Assembly: GCF_019468565.1 (NCBI RefSeq)
Contig: NZ_CP080521.1
Coordinates: forward strand, 1,178,001 to 1,242,000
DNA from: Pseudonocardia sp. DSM 110487
GTDB taxonomy: Bacteria; Actinomycetota; Actinomycetes; Mycobacteriales; Pseudonocardiaceae
DNA length: 64,000 nt
Reading direction: 5' to 3'
Shown: positions 48,001 through 56,539 of the stretch, in pieces
Position numbering within the stretch: the stretch's first letter is position 1
Layout: each line of letters starts with the position of its first letter
Notes under the pieces: generated by a model
Told to the model about the DNA's origin: nothing
Seen by the model: the letters and a program-made list of their open reading frames with translations, nothing else
The model's database searches: none
Position numbers and translations under genes: made by a program

Positions 48001-51000
48001 ATGGGGGTCGCACTGGTGGACGACAACGCGAGACGTTGTGCCCTTCCGGGGTGCAACGAGGTGATCGAGGACATCCCCGGTCGTCCGCCTCGTCGGTACT
48101 GCACGGCCGCCCACCGGGCGGCCGCTCGGCAGGCCCGCCGGGCGGCAGCGCAGGCCGGCCATGACGCACGCCTTGCGGCGGCACTTCCGTGGCTACTCGA
48201 GCCACCGGACGAGCCGGAGGCGCCGCCCGTCCCGCACGGCGTGCGGGAGCAGCGGGCCCTCGTCGAGGCGCGCCGGGTCGAGCGCGCCTCGCGGACCGCG
48301 GCCACGCGCGGCCGCGCCGGCACGGCCGCGATTGGTGGGAGGCGGCGCACCTTGGCGGTGTTCGGTGCCGCAGGCATCCTCGCCGCCACGTACGTCTTCA
48401 CCGCGTCCGAGCCGATCGCCCCACCGCCTGCCACGGCCCCGGTCCCACCCGGCGTCGACCCGCGCACGGAGTGGCTCGCGCACGCCCAGATCGCCCTCAC
48501 CTCGCTCGACAGCCAGCTCGACACGCTCGTGCAGACCGAGCGGGCGTGGTCCAGCCTGCCGCCAGAACGGCGCACGATCACCCCACCTGAGGTGGAGGAC
48601 CTCCAGGCGCGCAAGGCCCTGCTGGAACGGCGGAAGGCCACGCTGCAGTCCCAGATCGACACCTACCGCACGCTCGACCGCGCCCGAACCGATCTCCAGA
48701 GCACCGAACGCCACCTGCAGGCGGTCGAGCAGGCGCTCGCGGCCGCGCCGACCGGTCGGCGCGGCCCCGAGCAGTCCTCGGAACTCGCCGCGCTCGACGA
48801 GCAGCGCGACCTGCGCTTGCGCCAGAGGGAGGCGAGGCGCAATGAGCTGGAGGACCTCGAACAGGGCGTCGACAACGCCGTTCGCACCCCGCTTCCCGAC
48901 GACGACGAGGAAACCGAGGAGGTGCGAGAGCGCGTCCTCGACGTGGTCGAGCACGGCGACTCCGACGACGAGTCGGACGAGGGGCGCTCCGATGACTCCG
49001 ACGGCGCGGAGAACTCCGAAGGGGACGACCAGTCCGAGCGCGACGAGTCCGATCGTGGGGAGTCCGACCGGTCGGACCGCGACGAGTCCCGCGACAACGA
49101 GGACGAGGGCAATCCCCTGCCGGACCTTCCGGACGTCGTTGCCCGTGACGAGCGCGAGGACCAGGAGCGGCAGGACACGTCGAACGGGGCGCCGCCGGAC
49201 CCGCGCGGGCCCGGCGACGAGTCCTCGGAACACGACGACGACCCGGAGACCCAGGCCGGCCAGGACGGGCCGGACGTCCGTGCCGACGGCGGCCCGCTCG
49301 CGGACGCCCTCGACTCGCTGGGCGACGCACTCGCCGATGGCCCGGGTGACGACCGTGCTGACGAGGGTCGGCCTCCGGCCGGTGGCACCCCCGGGACGGG
49401 TGGCGGTGAGGATCGGGATCAGGGCGGTCGCGAGCAGCGCGACACCCCTGGTGACGAGCCGAGCGGCCCGGTCGGTGAGGCGCTCGGCGGCGACGGAGGT
49501 CGCCCCGGCGGCGAGGAGGCGGGGGAGCGCGAGGGGCCTGGTGGAGGTGGTCCGGGTGGGCCTTCCGGCGACGCGCCCGGGTCTGCGGGTCAGGAGCCCG
49601 GTGGTCAGGATCGGGATCGGTCGGGCGGGCCGGGTGCTCGCGGCGGTCAGGAACAGGGCGGCGGGGAGGATCGTGAGCCGGGCGGCCCGGTCGGTGGGGC
49701 CCTCGATTCGCTGGGTGAGGCGCTCGGTGGCGACGGGGGTCGCCCCGGCGGCGAGGAGGCGGGGGAGCGCGAGGGGCCTGGTGGAGGTGGTCCGGGTGGG
49801 CCTTCCGGCGACGCGCCCGGGTCTGCGGGTCAGGAGCCCGGTGGTCAGGATCGGGATCGGTCGGGCGGGCCGGGTGCTCCCGGCGGTCAGGAACAGGGCG
49901 GCGGGGAGAACGAAGGCTCGGAGCGTGGGCCGATCGGTGGTGCCCTCGACTCGCTGGGTGACACCCTCGGCGGTGGCCGGGACGACTCGGACACCGGTGG
50001 TGAGGCGCGGGAGCGGCCGGGGCCGGGTTCAGGCGGAGACACGCCTGACGCGTCCGGTGGCGGCGCGGATCGGGAGGACCGGGACAGCGGTAGCGGTGCC
50101 GGCGCTGAGCCGGGCGGTGGCCCGTCGCGGGGCGGTGTTCTCGGCTCGGTCGGCGGCATCCTCGGCGGTGAGGACGGGTCGGACAGCGGTGGCGGGGACG
50201 ACCGCACCGCCGACGACAGCGGCGACAGCGGCGGCGACGGCGGCGACGACGGCGGCGGCGGAGGAGGCGGCGGCGACGGAGAGGGCTCCGGCGGACCGCT
50301 GCGTGGCCTCTTCGGCGGTGGCGCCGATCGGGACGACGCAGGCGACGACTCGGACGGCGGCGACGACAGCCGCAGCGAGCGCGGCAGCGGGTCCGACAGC
50401 AAGCCGAGTGGGGGCGGAACCGATCGCGGCGGCAGCGGGGCCGATGACGACGGTGGCAGAGACGACCAGGGCTCATCGGGGCCGGAACGTGGGGTCACCG
50501 GCGTCGTCGAGGCCGTCGGCGAGTCGCTGACCGGGAACGACGACCGTGAGGACGACCGTGGCGGGCCGTCGGACGGCGGGCGCGACAACGCGAGCGAGCG
50601 CGTCGACAGCGACCGCGCGTCCGCCCGGGAGAGCGACCGGTCCGGCGACGAATCGAACGGCGAGCGCGCCACCCGCTCGGGCGACGAGCCCAACAGGGGC
50701 GACTCGGAATCCGAGGACTCGTCCGACTCGGCGAGCTCCGAGGACGTCGAGCGGGCAGGTCGGGTCCTCGAGGCGCTCGGGGCCTCGGGCCTCGGCTCCC
50801 TGCTGGCGGCGGCGGCCGAGGCGAACGAGTCCGATGGCGACTCCGACGAGGAATCGGGCCGGGAATCACGGTCCGACTCGGACGCCGAGACCGACCGCGA
50901 GAACTCCGACCGCGAGTCCGATGGTGACGCTCCGGATCGGGAGTCCGCGGAAGACGACTCGTCGGGTGAATCGTCCGACCGCGAGTCCGAGTCCGGCGAC

Positions 51001-51771
51001 CTGAGCGGTTGGGACGAGGACGACCTCGAGGCGGCCGTCTGGGAGGCGATCGCGAGCGACGACTCCTCGGACCGGGATTCCTCGGACCGGGACTCCGACC
51101 GGGACTCCGACGCGGAAGGTTCCGAGGACCGGTCGAACCGTGATTCCTCGGAGCGCGACTCCGACGAGAGCTCCGACCGCGAGAACCGTTCGGAGGGTGC
51201 AGCCGAGCGGGAGTCCGACGGCCGGTCGGACGAGGACAGCTCGGACCGGGACTCCGAGAACCGCTCCGGCGAGGAAGCCGACCAGGAATCGGAGCGGAAT
51301 TCCGACCGGGACTCGTACTCGCAGGACGACGCCGACAGGGAGTCGGACGCCGACGAGGACCGCGATGCCGGCAGCGACTCGGAGCGGAGCTCGGACGACG
51401 ACTCGGACCGGGAATCCGACCGGCGTGCCGACGACTCGGACGGGGACTCGGATCGGAACTCCGACGACGACTCCGACCGCAAATCCGAGGACCGCGAATC
51501 GGAGGACCGCGAATCGGAGGACCGCGAGTCCGGCGACCGCGAATCCGACCAAGGGGACGAGGACCGCGGAGACTCCGACGACCGCGGAGACTCCGACGAC
51601 CGCGGCGGCGATGACGACGGTGGTGACTCCGACGACGGTGACTCCGGCGACGACGGCGGCGACGGTGGGGATGACGACGGCGGCGACGACGGTGGGGATG
51701 ACGGCGGGGGAGATGACGGCGGGGGAGATGACGGTGGCGGAGACGGCGGCGGCGACGGGGGTGACGACTGA
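48001..51771 (+). CDS. Giant acidic low-complexity membrane protein with N-terminal Cys/His motif
   Basis: 1256 residues from the ATG at 48001; a GTG at 48016 has a better ribosome site (GGGGG). N-terminus: C13-x4-C18-x15-C34-x3-H38, a likely zinc-binding knuckle in a basic, Arg/Ala-rich region. One membrane helix at about 117-135 (RTLAVFGAAGILAATYVF), then a coiled coil about 160-300 (Glu/Gln/Arg/Leu-rich). From about residue 300 to the end the protein is almost only Asp, Ser, Glu, Arg and Gly: first ED/SD blocks, then Gly-rich with short hydrophobic helices (ALDSLGEALGG and variants) at intervals, then SDRDS/ESDR repeats, ending in a Gly-Asp tail. A segment of about 80 residues is duplicated (49489-49911). 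No known family; secreted tail or charged brush is inferred. Confidence 0.75.
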   Translation: MGVALVDDNARRCALPGCNEVIEDIPGRPPRRYCTAAHRAAARQARRAAAQAGHDARLAAALPWLLEPPDEPEAPPVPHGVREQRALVEARRVERASRTAATRGRAGTAAIGGRRRTLAVFGAAGILAATYVFTASEPIAPPPATAPVPPGVDPRTEWLAHAQIALTSLDSQLDTLVQTERAWSSLPPERRTITPPEVEDLQARKALLERRKATLQSQIDTYRTLDRARTDLQSTERHLQAVEQALAAAPTGRRGPEQSSELAALDEQRDLRLRQREARRNELEDLEQGVDNAVRTPLPDDDEETEEVRERVLDVVEHGDSDDESDEGRSDDSDGAENSEGDDQSERDESDRGESDRSDRDESRDNEDEGNPLPDLPDVVARDEREDQERQDTSNGAPPDPRGPGDESSEHDDDPETQAGQDGPDVRADGGPLADALDSLGDALADGPGDDRADEGRPPAGGTPGTGGGEDRDQGGREQRDTPGDEPSGPVGEALGGDGGRPGGEEAGEREGPGGGGPGGPSGDAPGSAGQEPGGQDRDRSGGPGARGGQEQGGGEDREPGGPVGGALDSLGEALGGDGGRPGGEEAGEREGPGGGGPGGPSGDAPGSAGQEPGGQDRDRSGGPGAPGGQEQGGGENEGSERGPIGGALDSLGDTLGGGRDDSDTGGEARERPGPGSGGDTPDASGGGADREDRDSGSGAGAEPGGGPSRGGVLGSVGGILGGEDGSDSGGGDDRTADDSGDSGGDGGDDGGGGGGGGDGEGSGGPLRGLFGGGADRDDAGDDSDGGDDSRSERGSGSDSKPSGGGTDRGGSGADDDGGRDDQGSSGPERGVTGVVEAVGESLTGNDDREDDRGGPSDGGRDNASERVDSDRASARESDRSGDESNGERATRSGDEPNRGDSESEDSSDSASSEDVERAGRVLEALGASGLGSLLAAAAEANESDGDSDEESGRESRSDSDAETDRENSDRESDGDAPDRESAEDDSSGESSDRESESGDLSGWDEDDLEAAVWEAIASDDSSDRDSSDRDSDRDSDAEGSEDRSNRDSSERDSDESSDRENRSEGAAERESDGRSDEDSSDRDSENRSGEEADQESERNSDRDSYSQDDADRESDADEDRDAGSDSERSSDDDSDRESDRRADDSDGDSDRNSDDDSDRKSEDRESEDRESEDRESGDRESDQGDEDRGDSDDRGDSDDRGGDDDGGDSDDGDSGDDGGDGGDDDGGDDGGDDGGGDDGGGDDGGGDGGGDGGDD
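49489..49911 (+). repeat. 240-bp in-frame tandem segmental duplication
   Basis: The segment beginning CGCCCCGGCGGCGAGGAGG at 49501 recurs at 49741, exactly 240 bp (80 codons) later, and the match extends over about 180 bp with only a couple of base changes (one Arg to Pro codon in GARGG/GAPGG). This is a recent duplication inside the giant acidic protein gene. Confidence 0.85.
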
Positions 51772-51885
51772 GATGACGACGGCGAGTGATCATCCGGCGG
51801 CCCCGCCGCCCGATCGCGCGGCACCGCGACGCGCCCCCGCGTGGCACACCGGGACGGCGCCACGGCGCAGGTAGCGTGCGATGCC

Positions 51886-52707
51886 GTGACCGCTGCGCCC
51901 GTCCTGCCGCCCGCAGGGACCACCTTGCCCGCGCACGTTCGCACCGCGTTCGGGGTGAACGACGTCGAGCCACGCGCGGTGGTCTGGGCCGGCAGGCGGG
52001 CATGGCATTGCGGCGACGTGCTCGTCCGCCCGGTGCCGGACAACGTCGTCGCGGCCTGGTCAGCGGCCGTCCTCGACGGGCTCCAGGCCGACGGAGTGCG
52101 CGTCGCCCGCCCGGTGCGCTCGTCCGACGGTCGCTGGGTGGTGGGCGGCTGGGCCGCGTGCCGCTTCATCCCCGGCTACGTCGAACCCCGCTACGACGAG
52201 GTGGTCGAGGCGTCCATCCGGCTGCACGCCGCCACCGCGAGCGTCTCCCGGCCGCGGCTCCTCGACGACCGTGACGACCTGGTCGTCCGGTCGGCGGCCG
52301 GAGCGTTCGGCGAGCGGCGGCTGACGCTCGACCCGGCCACGGGTGGGGAGCTGTACTCGCAGCTCGCCGAGTTCCGCAAGCCCGTGCAGCTGACACCACA
52401 GCTCGTGCACCCCGAGCTCTTCGGCGCCGTCCTGTTCGACGAGCACGGCGTGCCGTCGGTGATCGACCTCGTTCCGTGCTGGCGCCCGCCGCAGTGGGCG
52501 GCCGCCGTGATCGTCGTCGACGCGCTGGCATGGGGCGGCGCCGACGAGGAGCTGCCGCAGCGGTGGACGCACCTCGAGGAATGGCCGCAGATGCTGCTGC
52601 GGGCCCTGCTGCACCGCGTCGCGCTGCACGCGCAGCACTCCGACGCCACCCCGCGGACGCTGGCCGGCCTGCAGCGGGCGGCGGGCGCCATCGGGCCGCT
52701 CCTGTAG
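51886..52707 (+). CDS. TIGR02569-family protein
   Basis: 273 residues, GTG start. PAHVRTAFGVNDVEPRAVVWAGRRAWHCGDVLVRPVPDNVVAAWSAAVLDGL and VIDLVPCWRPPQWAAAVIVVDALAWGGAD are typical of the actinobacterial TIGR02569 family, a kinase-like (aminoglycoside phosphotransferase-type) fold whose catalytic residues are poorly conserved. In M. tuberculosis the equivalent (Rv3205c) is the immediate neighbour of moeZ; here the giant acidic gene lies between. Its stop codon is inside the 15-bp tandem repeat. Function unknown. Confidence 0.85.
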   Translation: MTAAPVLPPAGTTLPAHVRTAFGVNDVEPRAVVWAGRRAWHCGDVLVRPVPDNVVAAWSAAVLDGLQADGVRVARPVRSSDGRWVVGGWAACRFIPGYVEPRYDEVVEASIRLHAATASVSRPRLLDDRDDLVVRSAAGAFGERRLTLDPATGGELYSQLAEFRKPVQLTPQLVHPELFGAVLFDEHGVPSVIDLVPCWRPPQWAAAVIVVDALAWGGADEELPQRWTHLEEWPQMLLRALLHRVALHAQHSDATPRTLAGLQRAAGAIGPLL

Positions 52708-52754
52708 GCGCCGTTCCTGTAGTTGCCGCTCCTGCAGGCGCCGCTCCTGCAGCC
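52695..52754. repeat. Four tandem 15-bp repeats across a stop codon
   Basis: Four consecutive 15-bp units (52695, 52710, 52725, 52740), consensus GCCGCTCCTGYAGGC. The first unit includes the last codons and TAG stop of the TIGR02569 gene. Units differ at one to three bases. Confidence 0.8.
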
Positions 52755-52804
52755 AGAGCCTCACCCCGGACACGCCGCCTCGGTGAGGCCGGCTTTGCGT
52801 CCCT

Positions 52805-52842
52805 GTCACATCGAACCGACGGGCCGGTAACGGGCCGTGCAT
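52805..52842 (+). promoter_or_regulatory. GlnR-like box upstream of narK
   Basis: GTCAC-N6-CCGAC-N6-GTAAC-N6-TGCAT, four pentamers in exact 11-bp phase. The two a-type sites (GTCAC at 52805, GTAAC at 52827) fit the actinobacterial GlnR consensus gTnAC; the b-type sites are weak. Located 37 bp before the NarK start. GlnR is known to activate nitrate assimilation genes under nitrogen limitation. Confidence 0.55.
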
Positions 52843-52878
52843 AACGTCGCGCCGGACCGACCAACCAGGAGGACCGGC

Positions 52879-54264
52879 GTGACGACGACCGCACCCGACG
52901 CAGCCCCCGCGCGTTCCATGCTCCGCGGGCGTTGGATCGACCACTGGGATCCCGAGGACTCGGGCTTCTGGGAGCGCACCGGCGCGAAGGTCGCGAACCG
53001 CAACCTGTGGTTCTCGATCTTCTCAGAGCACATCGGTTTCTCGATCTGGACGATGTGGTCGGTCCTCGTGCTCTTCATGGGGCCGGAGTACGGCATCGAC
53101 GCGGCGGGGAAGTTCTTCCTGGTCGCGGTGCCGACGCTGGTGGGATCGATCCTGCGTCTGCCCTACACGATGGCGCCTGCCCGTTTCGGCGGCCGCAACT
53201 GGACGATCGCGAGCGCCGCCCTGCTGCTGATCCCGACGATTCTCGCCGCGATCGTCATGCAGCCCGGCACTCCCTACTGGGTGTTCGTTCTCGTCGCCGC
53301 CGTCGGGGGACTCGGTGGCGGGAACTTCGCCTCGTCCATGGCGAACATCAACGCCTTCTACCCGGAGGCGAGGAAGGGCTGGGCACTGGGACTGAACGCC
53401 GGCGGGGGGAACATCGGCGTTCCGGTCATCCAGCTGGTCGGCCTGCTGATCATTGCGACGGCGGGCGCAGGCGCCCCGCGGATCCTGCTCGGCGTCTACA
53501 TCCCGCTGATCGTCGTGGCCGCCGTCTTCGCCGCGATCAAGATGGACAACCTCACCTCGATGCGCAACGACACGGGGGCCTTCAAGGAGGCGTACCGGGA
53601 GTCGCAGACCTGGGTGATGTCGTTCCTCTACATCGGCACGTTCGGCTCGTTCATCGGCTACAGCTTCGCCTTCGGGCTCGTGCTGCAGAACCAGTTCGGC
53701 CGCACCCCGCTGCAGGCCGCCGCCGTGACGTTCATCGGTCCGCTCCTCGGCTCCCTGATCCGGCCCGTCGGCGGGTGGCTCGCCGACAAGTACGGCGGCG
53801 CGAAGATCACGTTCTACAACTTCATCGCGATGGGAGTCTCCGCCCTCGTGGTGCTCGCGGCGTCGGCCATGGACTCGCTGATGCTGTACACGGTCGGCTT
53901 CGTGCTGCTGTTCGTGTTCAGCGGCGTCGGCAACGGGTCCACCTACAAGATGATCCCGGCGATCTTCCGGGGTCAGGCCCGCATCGCGGTCGAGACGGGG
54001 GCATCGGAGCCGGAGGCGGCGTACCTGCGGGCGCGGCGCGTCTCCGGCGCGGTCATCGGCATCGCGGGAGCGATCGGCGCGCTCGGCGGCCTGTTCATCA
54101 ACCTGGCGTTCCGCCAGTCGTTCATGACCGCGCAGTCCGGTGACCCCGCGTTCTGGTCCTTCCTCGCCTTCTACGTGGTGTGCATCGCGGTGACCTACGT
54201 CGTCTACCTGCGTCCGGTCCCCGCCGAGGCCACGCACCCGCGTGTGGCGTACGCGCACGTATGA
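52879..54264 (+). CDS. narK: Nitrate/nitrite transporter NarK
   Basis: 461 residues from the GTG at 52879 with AGGAGG upstream. Twelve-helix MFS protein with the nitrate signature GGLGGGNFASSMANINAFYPEARKGWALGLNAGGGNIGV in helix 5 and a second G-rich signature in helix 11 (ISGAIGALGG region). N-terminal cytoplasmic segment WIDHWDPEDSGFWERTG is typical of actinobacterial NarK. Imports nitrate and may export nitrite. Overlaps the nitrate reductase gene by 4 bp (ATGA). Confidence 0.96.
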   Translation: MTTTAPDAAPARSMLRGRWIDHWDPEDSGFWERTGAKVANRNLWFSIFSEHIGFSIWTMWSVLVLFMGPEYGIDAAGKFFLVAVPTLVGSILRLPYTMAPARFGGRNWTIASAALLLIPTILAAIVMQPGTPYWVFVLVAAVGGLGGGNFASSMANINAFYPEARKGWALGLNAGGGNIGVPVIQLVGLLIIATAGAGAPRILLGVYIPLIVVAAVFAAIKMDNLTSMRNDTGAFKEAYRESQTWVMSFLYIGTFGSFIGYSFAFGLVLQNQFGRTPLQAAAVTFIGPLLGSLIRPVGGWLADKYGGAKITFYNFIAMGVSALVVLAASAMDSLMLYTVGFVLLFVFSGVGNGSTYKMIPAIFRGQARIAVETGASEPEAAYLRARRVSGAVIGIAGAIGALGGLFINLAFRQSFMTAQSGDPAFWSFLAFYVVCIAVTYVVYLRPVPAEATHPRVAYAHV

Positions 54265-56333
54265 CGCTCGCGGCCACCCCGACGACGAGGGTTGCGACCC
54301 ACTGCCCGTACTGCGCACTGCAGTGCGGGCAGTGGGTCGACGGCCGCGGGGACGTCGACGGCAGGGAGTTCCCCACCAACCGCGGCGGGCTGTGCCAGAA
54401 GGGCTGGACGTCGGGCAGCCTCCTGGCCCACCCCGAGCGGTTGACCACCCCGCTGATGCGCGCGTCGCGCTCGGCCCCGTTCGACGCGGTGAGCTGGGAT
54501 GCGGCGCTCGGGCACGTCGCCTCCCGGCTCCGTGAGCTGCAGGCCGAGCACGGCCCGGACGCCGTCGCCGTCTTCGGCGCCGGTGGCCTCACGAACGAGA
54601 AGGCCTACCTGCTCGGCAAGTTCGCGCGCGTCGGCCTCGGCACGTCGCAGATCGACTACAACGGCCGGTTCTGCATGTCGTCCGCGGCCGCGGCCGGAAA
54701 CCGCGCTTTCGGGATCGACCGCGGGCTGCCGTTCCCCGTCACCGACCTCGATGACGCGGAGGTCGTGCTGCTCGCGGGCGCGAACATCGCGGAGACGATG
54801 CCACCGCTGATGGGCCACCTCGGCGGTGCCCGGCTCGTGGTGGTGGATCCGCGCCGCACGCCGACGGCGGAGCGGGCGCTGGCCTCGGGCGGGCTGCACC
54901 TGCAGCCGGTGCCCGGCACCGACCTCGTGCTGGCGCTGGGCATGCTGCACGCCGCCGTGGTCGACGGGCACATCGACGCCGACTACGTGGCCGAGCGCAC
55001 CAGTGGCTTCGACGACGCCTGGCGGGTGGCGGCCCAGTGGTGGCCCGAGCGCGCGGAGCGCGTGTGCGGGGTTCCGGCGTCGGACATGCGCAGGGCCGTC
55101 GAGTGGCTCGCCACGACGTCGCGGCGGTACGTCCTCACCGCGCGCGGAGCCGAGCAGCACGCCCACGGCGTCGACACGGTCACCTCCTGGATCAACCTCG
55201 CCCTCGCGCTCGGGCTGCCGGGCGGGCCGGGCTCGGGCTTCGGAACCATCACCGGTCAGGGGAACGGGCAGGGCGGGCGCGAGCACGGACAGAAGTCCGA
55301 CCAGCTGCCGGGGTACCGCTCGATCAGCGATCCGGACGCCCGGGCGCACGTCGCGGGCGTCTGGGGCGTGGATCCGGACAGCCTGCCCGGTCCAGGGCGC
55401 AGTGCCACCGAGCTGCTCGCCGCGCTCGGACGCCGTGATGGGCCCAAGGCGCTGCTCGTATTCGGCTCGAACGTGCTCGTGTCGGCGCCGCACGCGAACG
55501 CGGTGGCCGAGCGGATCGCGGCGCTGGACCTGCTGGTCGTCGCCGACGTCCTGCCCGGCGAGACCGCGATGGCCGCCGACGTCGTGCTGCCCGTGGCCCA
55601 ATGGGCCGAGGAGGAGGGCACGATGACCAACCTCGAAGGCCGGGTGCTGCGCAGGCGCCGGGCGATGCAACCCCCGGATGGGGTGCGCACCGACCTCGAG
55701 GTGGTCTCCGGGCTGGCCGACCGGCTCGGCGTCGCGGGCTTCCCCGCCGAGCCCCGTGCGGTGTTCGACGAGCTGCGCGCGGCCTCCGCGGGCGGGATCG
55801 CCGACTACGCCGGCATCAGCTACGACCGGCTCGACGCGGGCGAGGCGCTGCACTGGCCCTGCCCCGCGCCCGACCATCCCGGCACGCCGCGACTGTTCAC
55901 AGAGCGGTTCGCCCACGCCGACGGCAGGGCCCGTCTCATCCCGGTCGACCACACTCCGTCGGCCGAGCTGCCCGATCCCGATCACCCGCTGCGAGCCACG
56001 ACCGGGCGGGTGCTCGTGCACTACCAGTCGGGCGCGCAGACCCGCCGGGTGGCCGAGCTCTCCGCTGTGGCGCCCGAATCGTTCGTGGAGGTCCATCCGG
56101 ACACCGCGGCCCGCGCCGGGCTCACCGACGGCGACTGGGCCCGCGTGGTCTCCCGCCGCGGCACCGCCGAGGCGCGCGTGCGGTGCGTGCCGAGCATGCG
56201 GCTGGACACGGTGTTCCTGCCGTTCCATTTCGGCGGCGAGCAGGCCGCCAACCTGGTGACCAACCCGGCCCTCGACCCGATCAGCCGGATGCCGGAGTTC
56301 AAGGTGAGCGCGGTGCGCCTGGAACCGGCGTAG
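54261..56333 (+). CDS. nasA: Assimilatory nitrate reductase catalytic subunit (molybdopterin)
   Basis: 690 residues, ATG overlapping the narK stop. N-terminal [4Fe-4S] motif CPYCALQCGQWV...GGLCQKGW, Mo-bisMGD domain with YNGRFCMSSAAAAGNRAFGIDRG (Cys expected to bind Mo), GQGNGQGGREHGQKSDQLPGYR, and a C-terminal dinucleotide-binding domain. Cytoplasmic (no twin-Arg signal). Shorter than NasA proteins that carry a C-terminal BFD Fe-S domain; that domain is instead on the FAD protein at 56540. Reduces nitrate to nitrite. Confidence 0.93.
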   Translation: MTLAATPTTRVATHCPYCALQCGQWVDGRGDVDGREFPTNRGGLCQKGWTSGSLLAHPERLTTPLMRASRSAPFDAVSWDAALGHVASRLRELQAEHGPDAVAVFGAGGLTNEKAYLLGKFARVGLGTSQIDYNGRFCMSSAAAAGNRAFGIDRGLPFPVTDLDDAEVVLLAGANIAETMPPLMGHLGGARLVVVDPRRTPTAERALASGGLHLQPVPGTDLVLALGMLHAAVVDGHIDADYVAERTSGFDDAWRVAAQWWPERAERVCGVPASDMRRAVEWLATTSRRYVLTARGAEQHAHGVDTVTSWINLALALGLPGGPGSGFGTITGQGNGQGGREHGQKSDQLPGYRSISDPDARAHVAGVWGVDPDSLPGPGRSATELLAALGRRDGPKALLVFGSNVLVSAPHANAVAERIAALDLLVVADVLPGETAMAADVVLPVAQWAEEEGTMTNLEGRVLRRRRAMQPPDGVRTDLEVVSGLADRLGVAGFPAEPRAVFDELRAASAGGIADYAGISYDRLDAGEALHWPCPAPDHPGTPRLFTERFAHADGRARLIPVDHTPSAELPDPDHPLRATTGRVLVHYQSGAQTRRVAELSAVAPESFVEVHPDTAARAGLTDGDWARVVSRRGTAEARVRCVPSMRLDTVFLPFHFGGEQAANLVTNPALDPISRMPEFKVSAVRLEPA

Positions 56334-56369
56334 GCGGCAGAGGTCTACGTCACACAACTGAGCGGCCCA

Positions 56370-56424
56370 TTGCGGCAAAGCCACTTTCATGCAGCTAGCC
56401 GGCATGAAGGTGGCTTTGCTGCAA
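56370..56424. terminator. Long hairpin between nasA and the FAD protein gene
   Basis: GCAAAGCCACTTTCATGC pairs with GCATGAAGGTGGCTTTGC (one G-T), extended by TTGC/GCAA to a 23-bp stem with two mismatches, loop about 9 bases. It sits 37 bp after the nasA stop; may be an internal terminator or RNA stabiliser. Confidence 0.6.
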
Positions 56425-56478
56425 CTGGGGGAGGCGCGGCTCACGCTCACGGTGTCGGCCTGGCGATGTGCGAGCGGC

Positions 56479-56515
56479 GTTACCTCTCCGTCACGAACCG
56501 CCCCACGCGTGTAAC
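56479..56515 (+). promoter_or_regulatory. GlnR-like box upstream of the FAD protein
   Basis: GTTAC at 56479, GTCAC at 56490 and GTAAC at 56511 in 11/21-bp phase, directly upstream of the FAD protein start (56540). Together with the narK box this suggests a second nitrogen-controlled promoter inside the cluster. Confidence 0.45.
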
Positions 56516-56539
56516 TCCGGCTACCTACCGTCGATCGGC

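Noticed and set aside
49887..52169. 760-codon minus-strand open frame opposite the acidic gene (and a 632-codon one at 48578-50476)
   Set aside because: They arise because GC-rich Asp/Ser/Gly codon repeats lack stops on the other strand; products are Ser/Pro/Arg strings without domains, start sites or ribosome sites.
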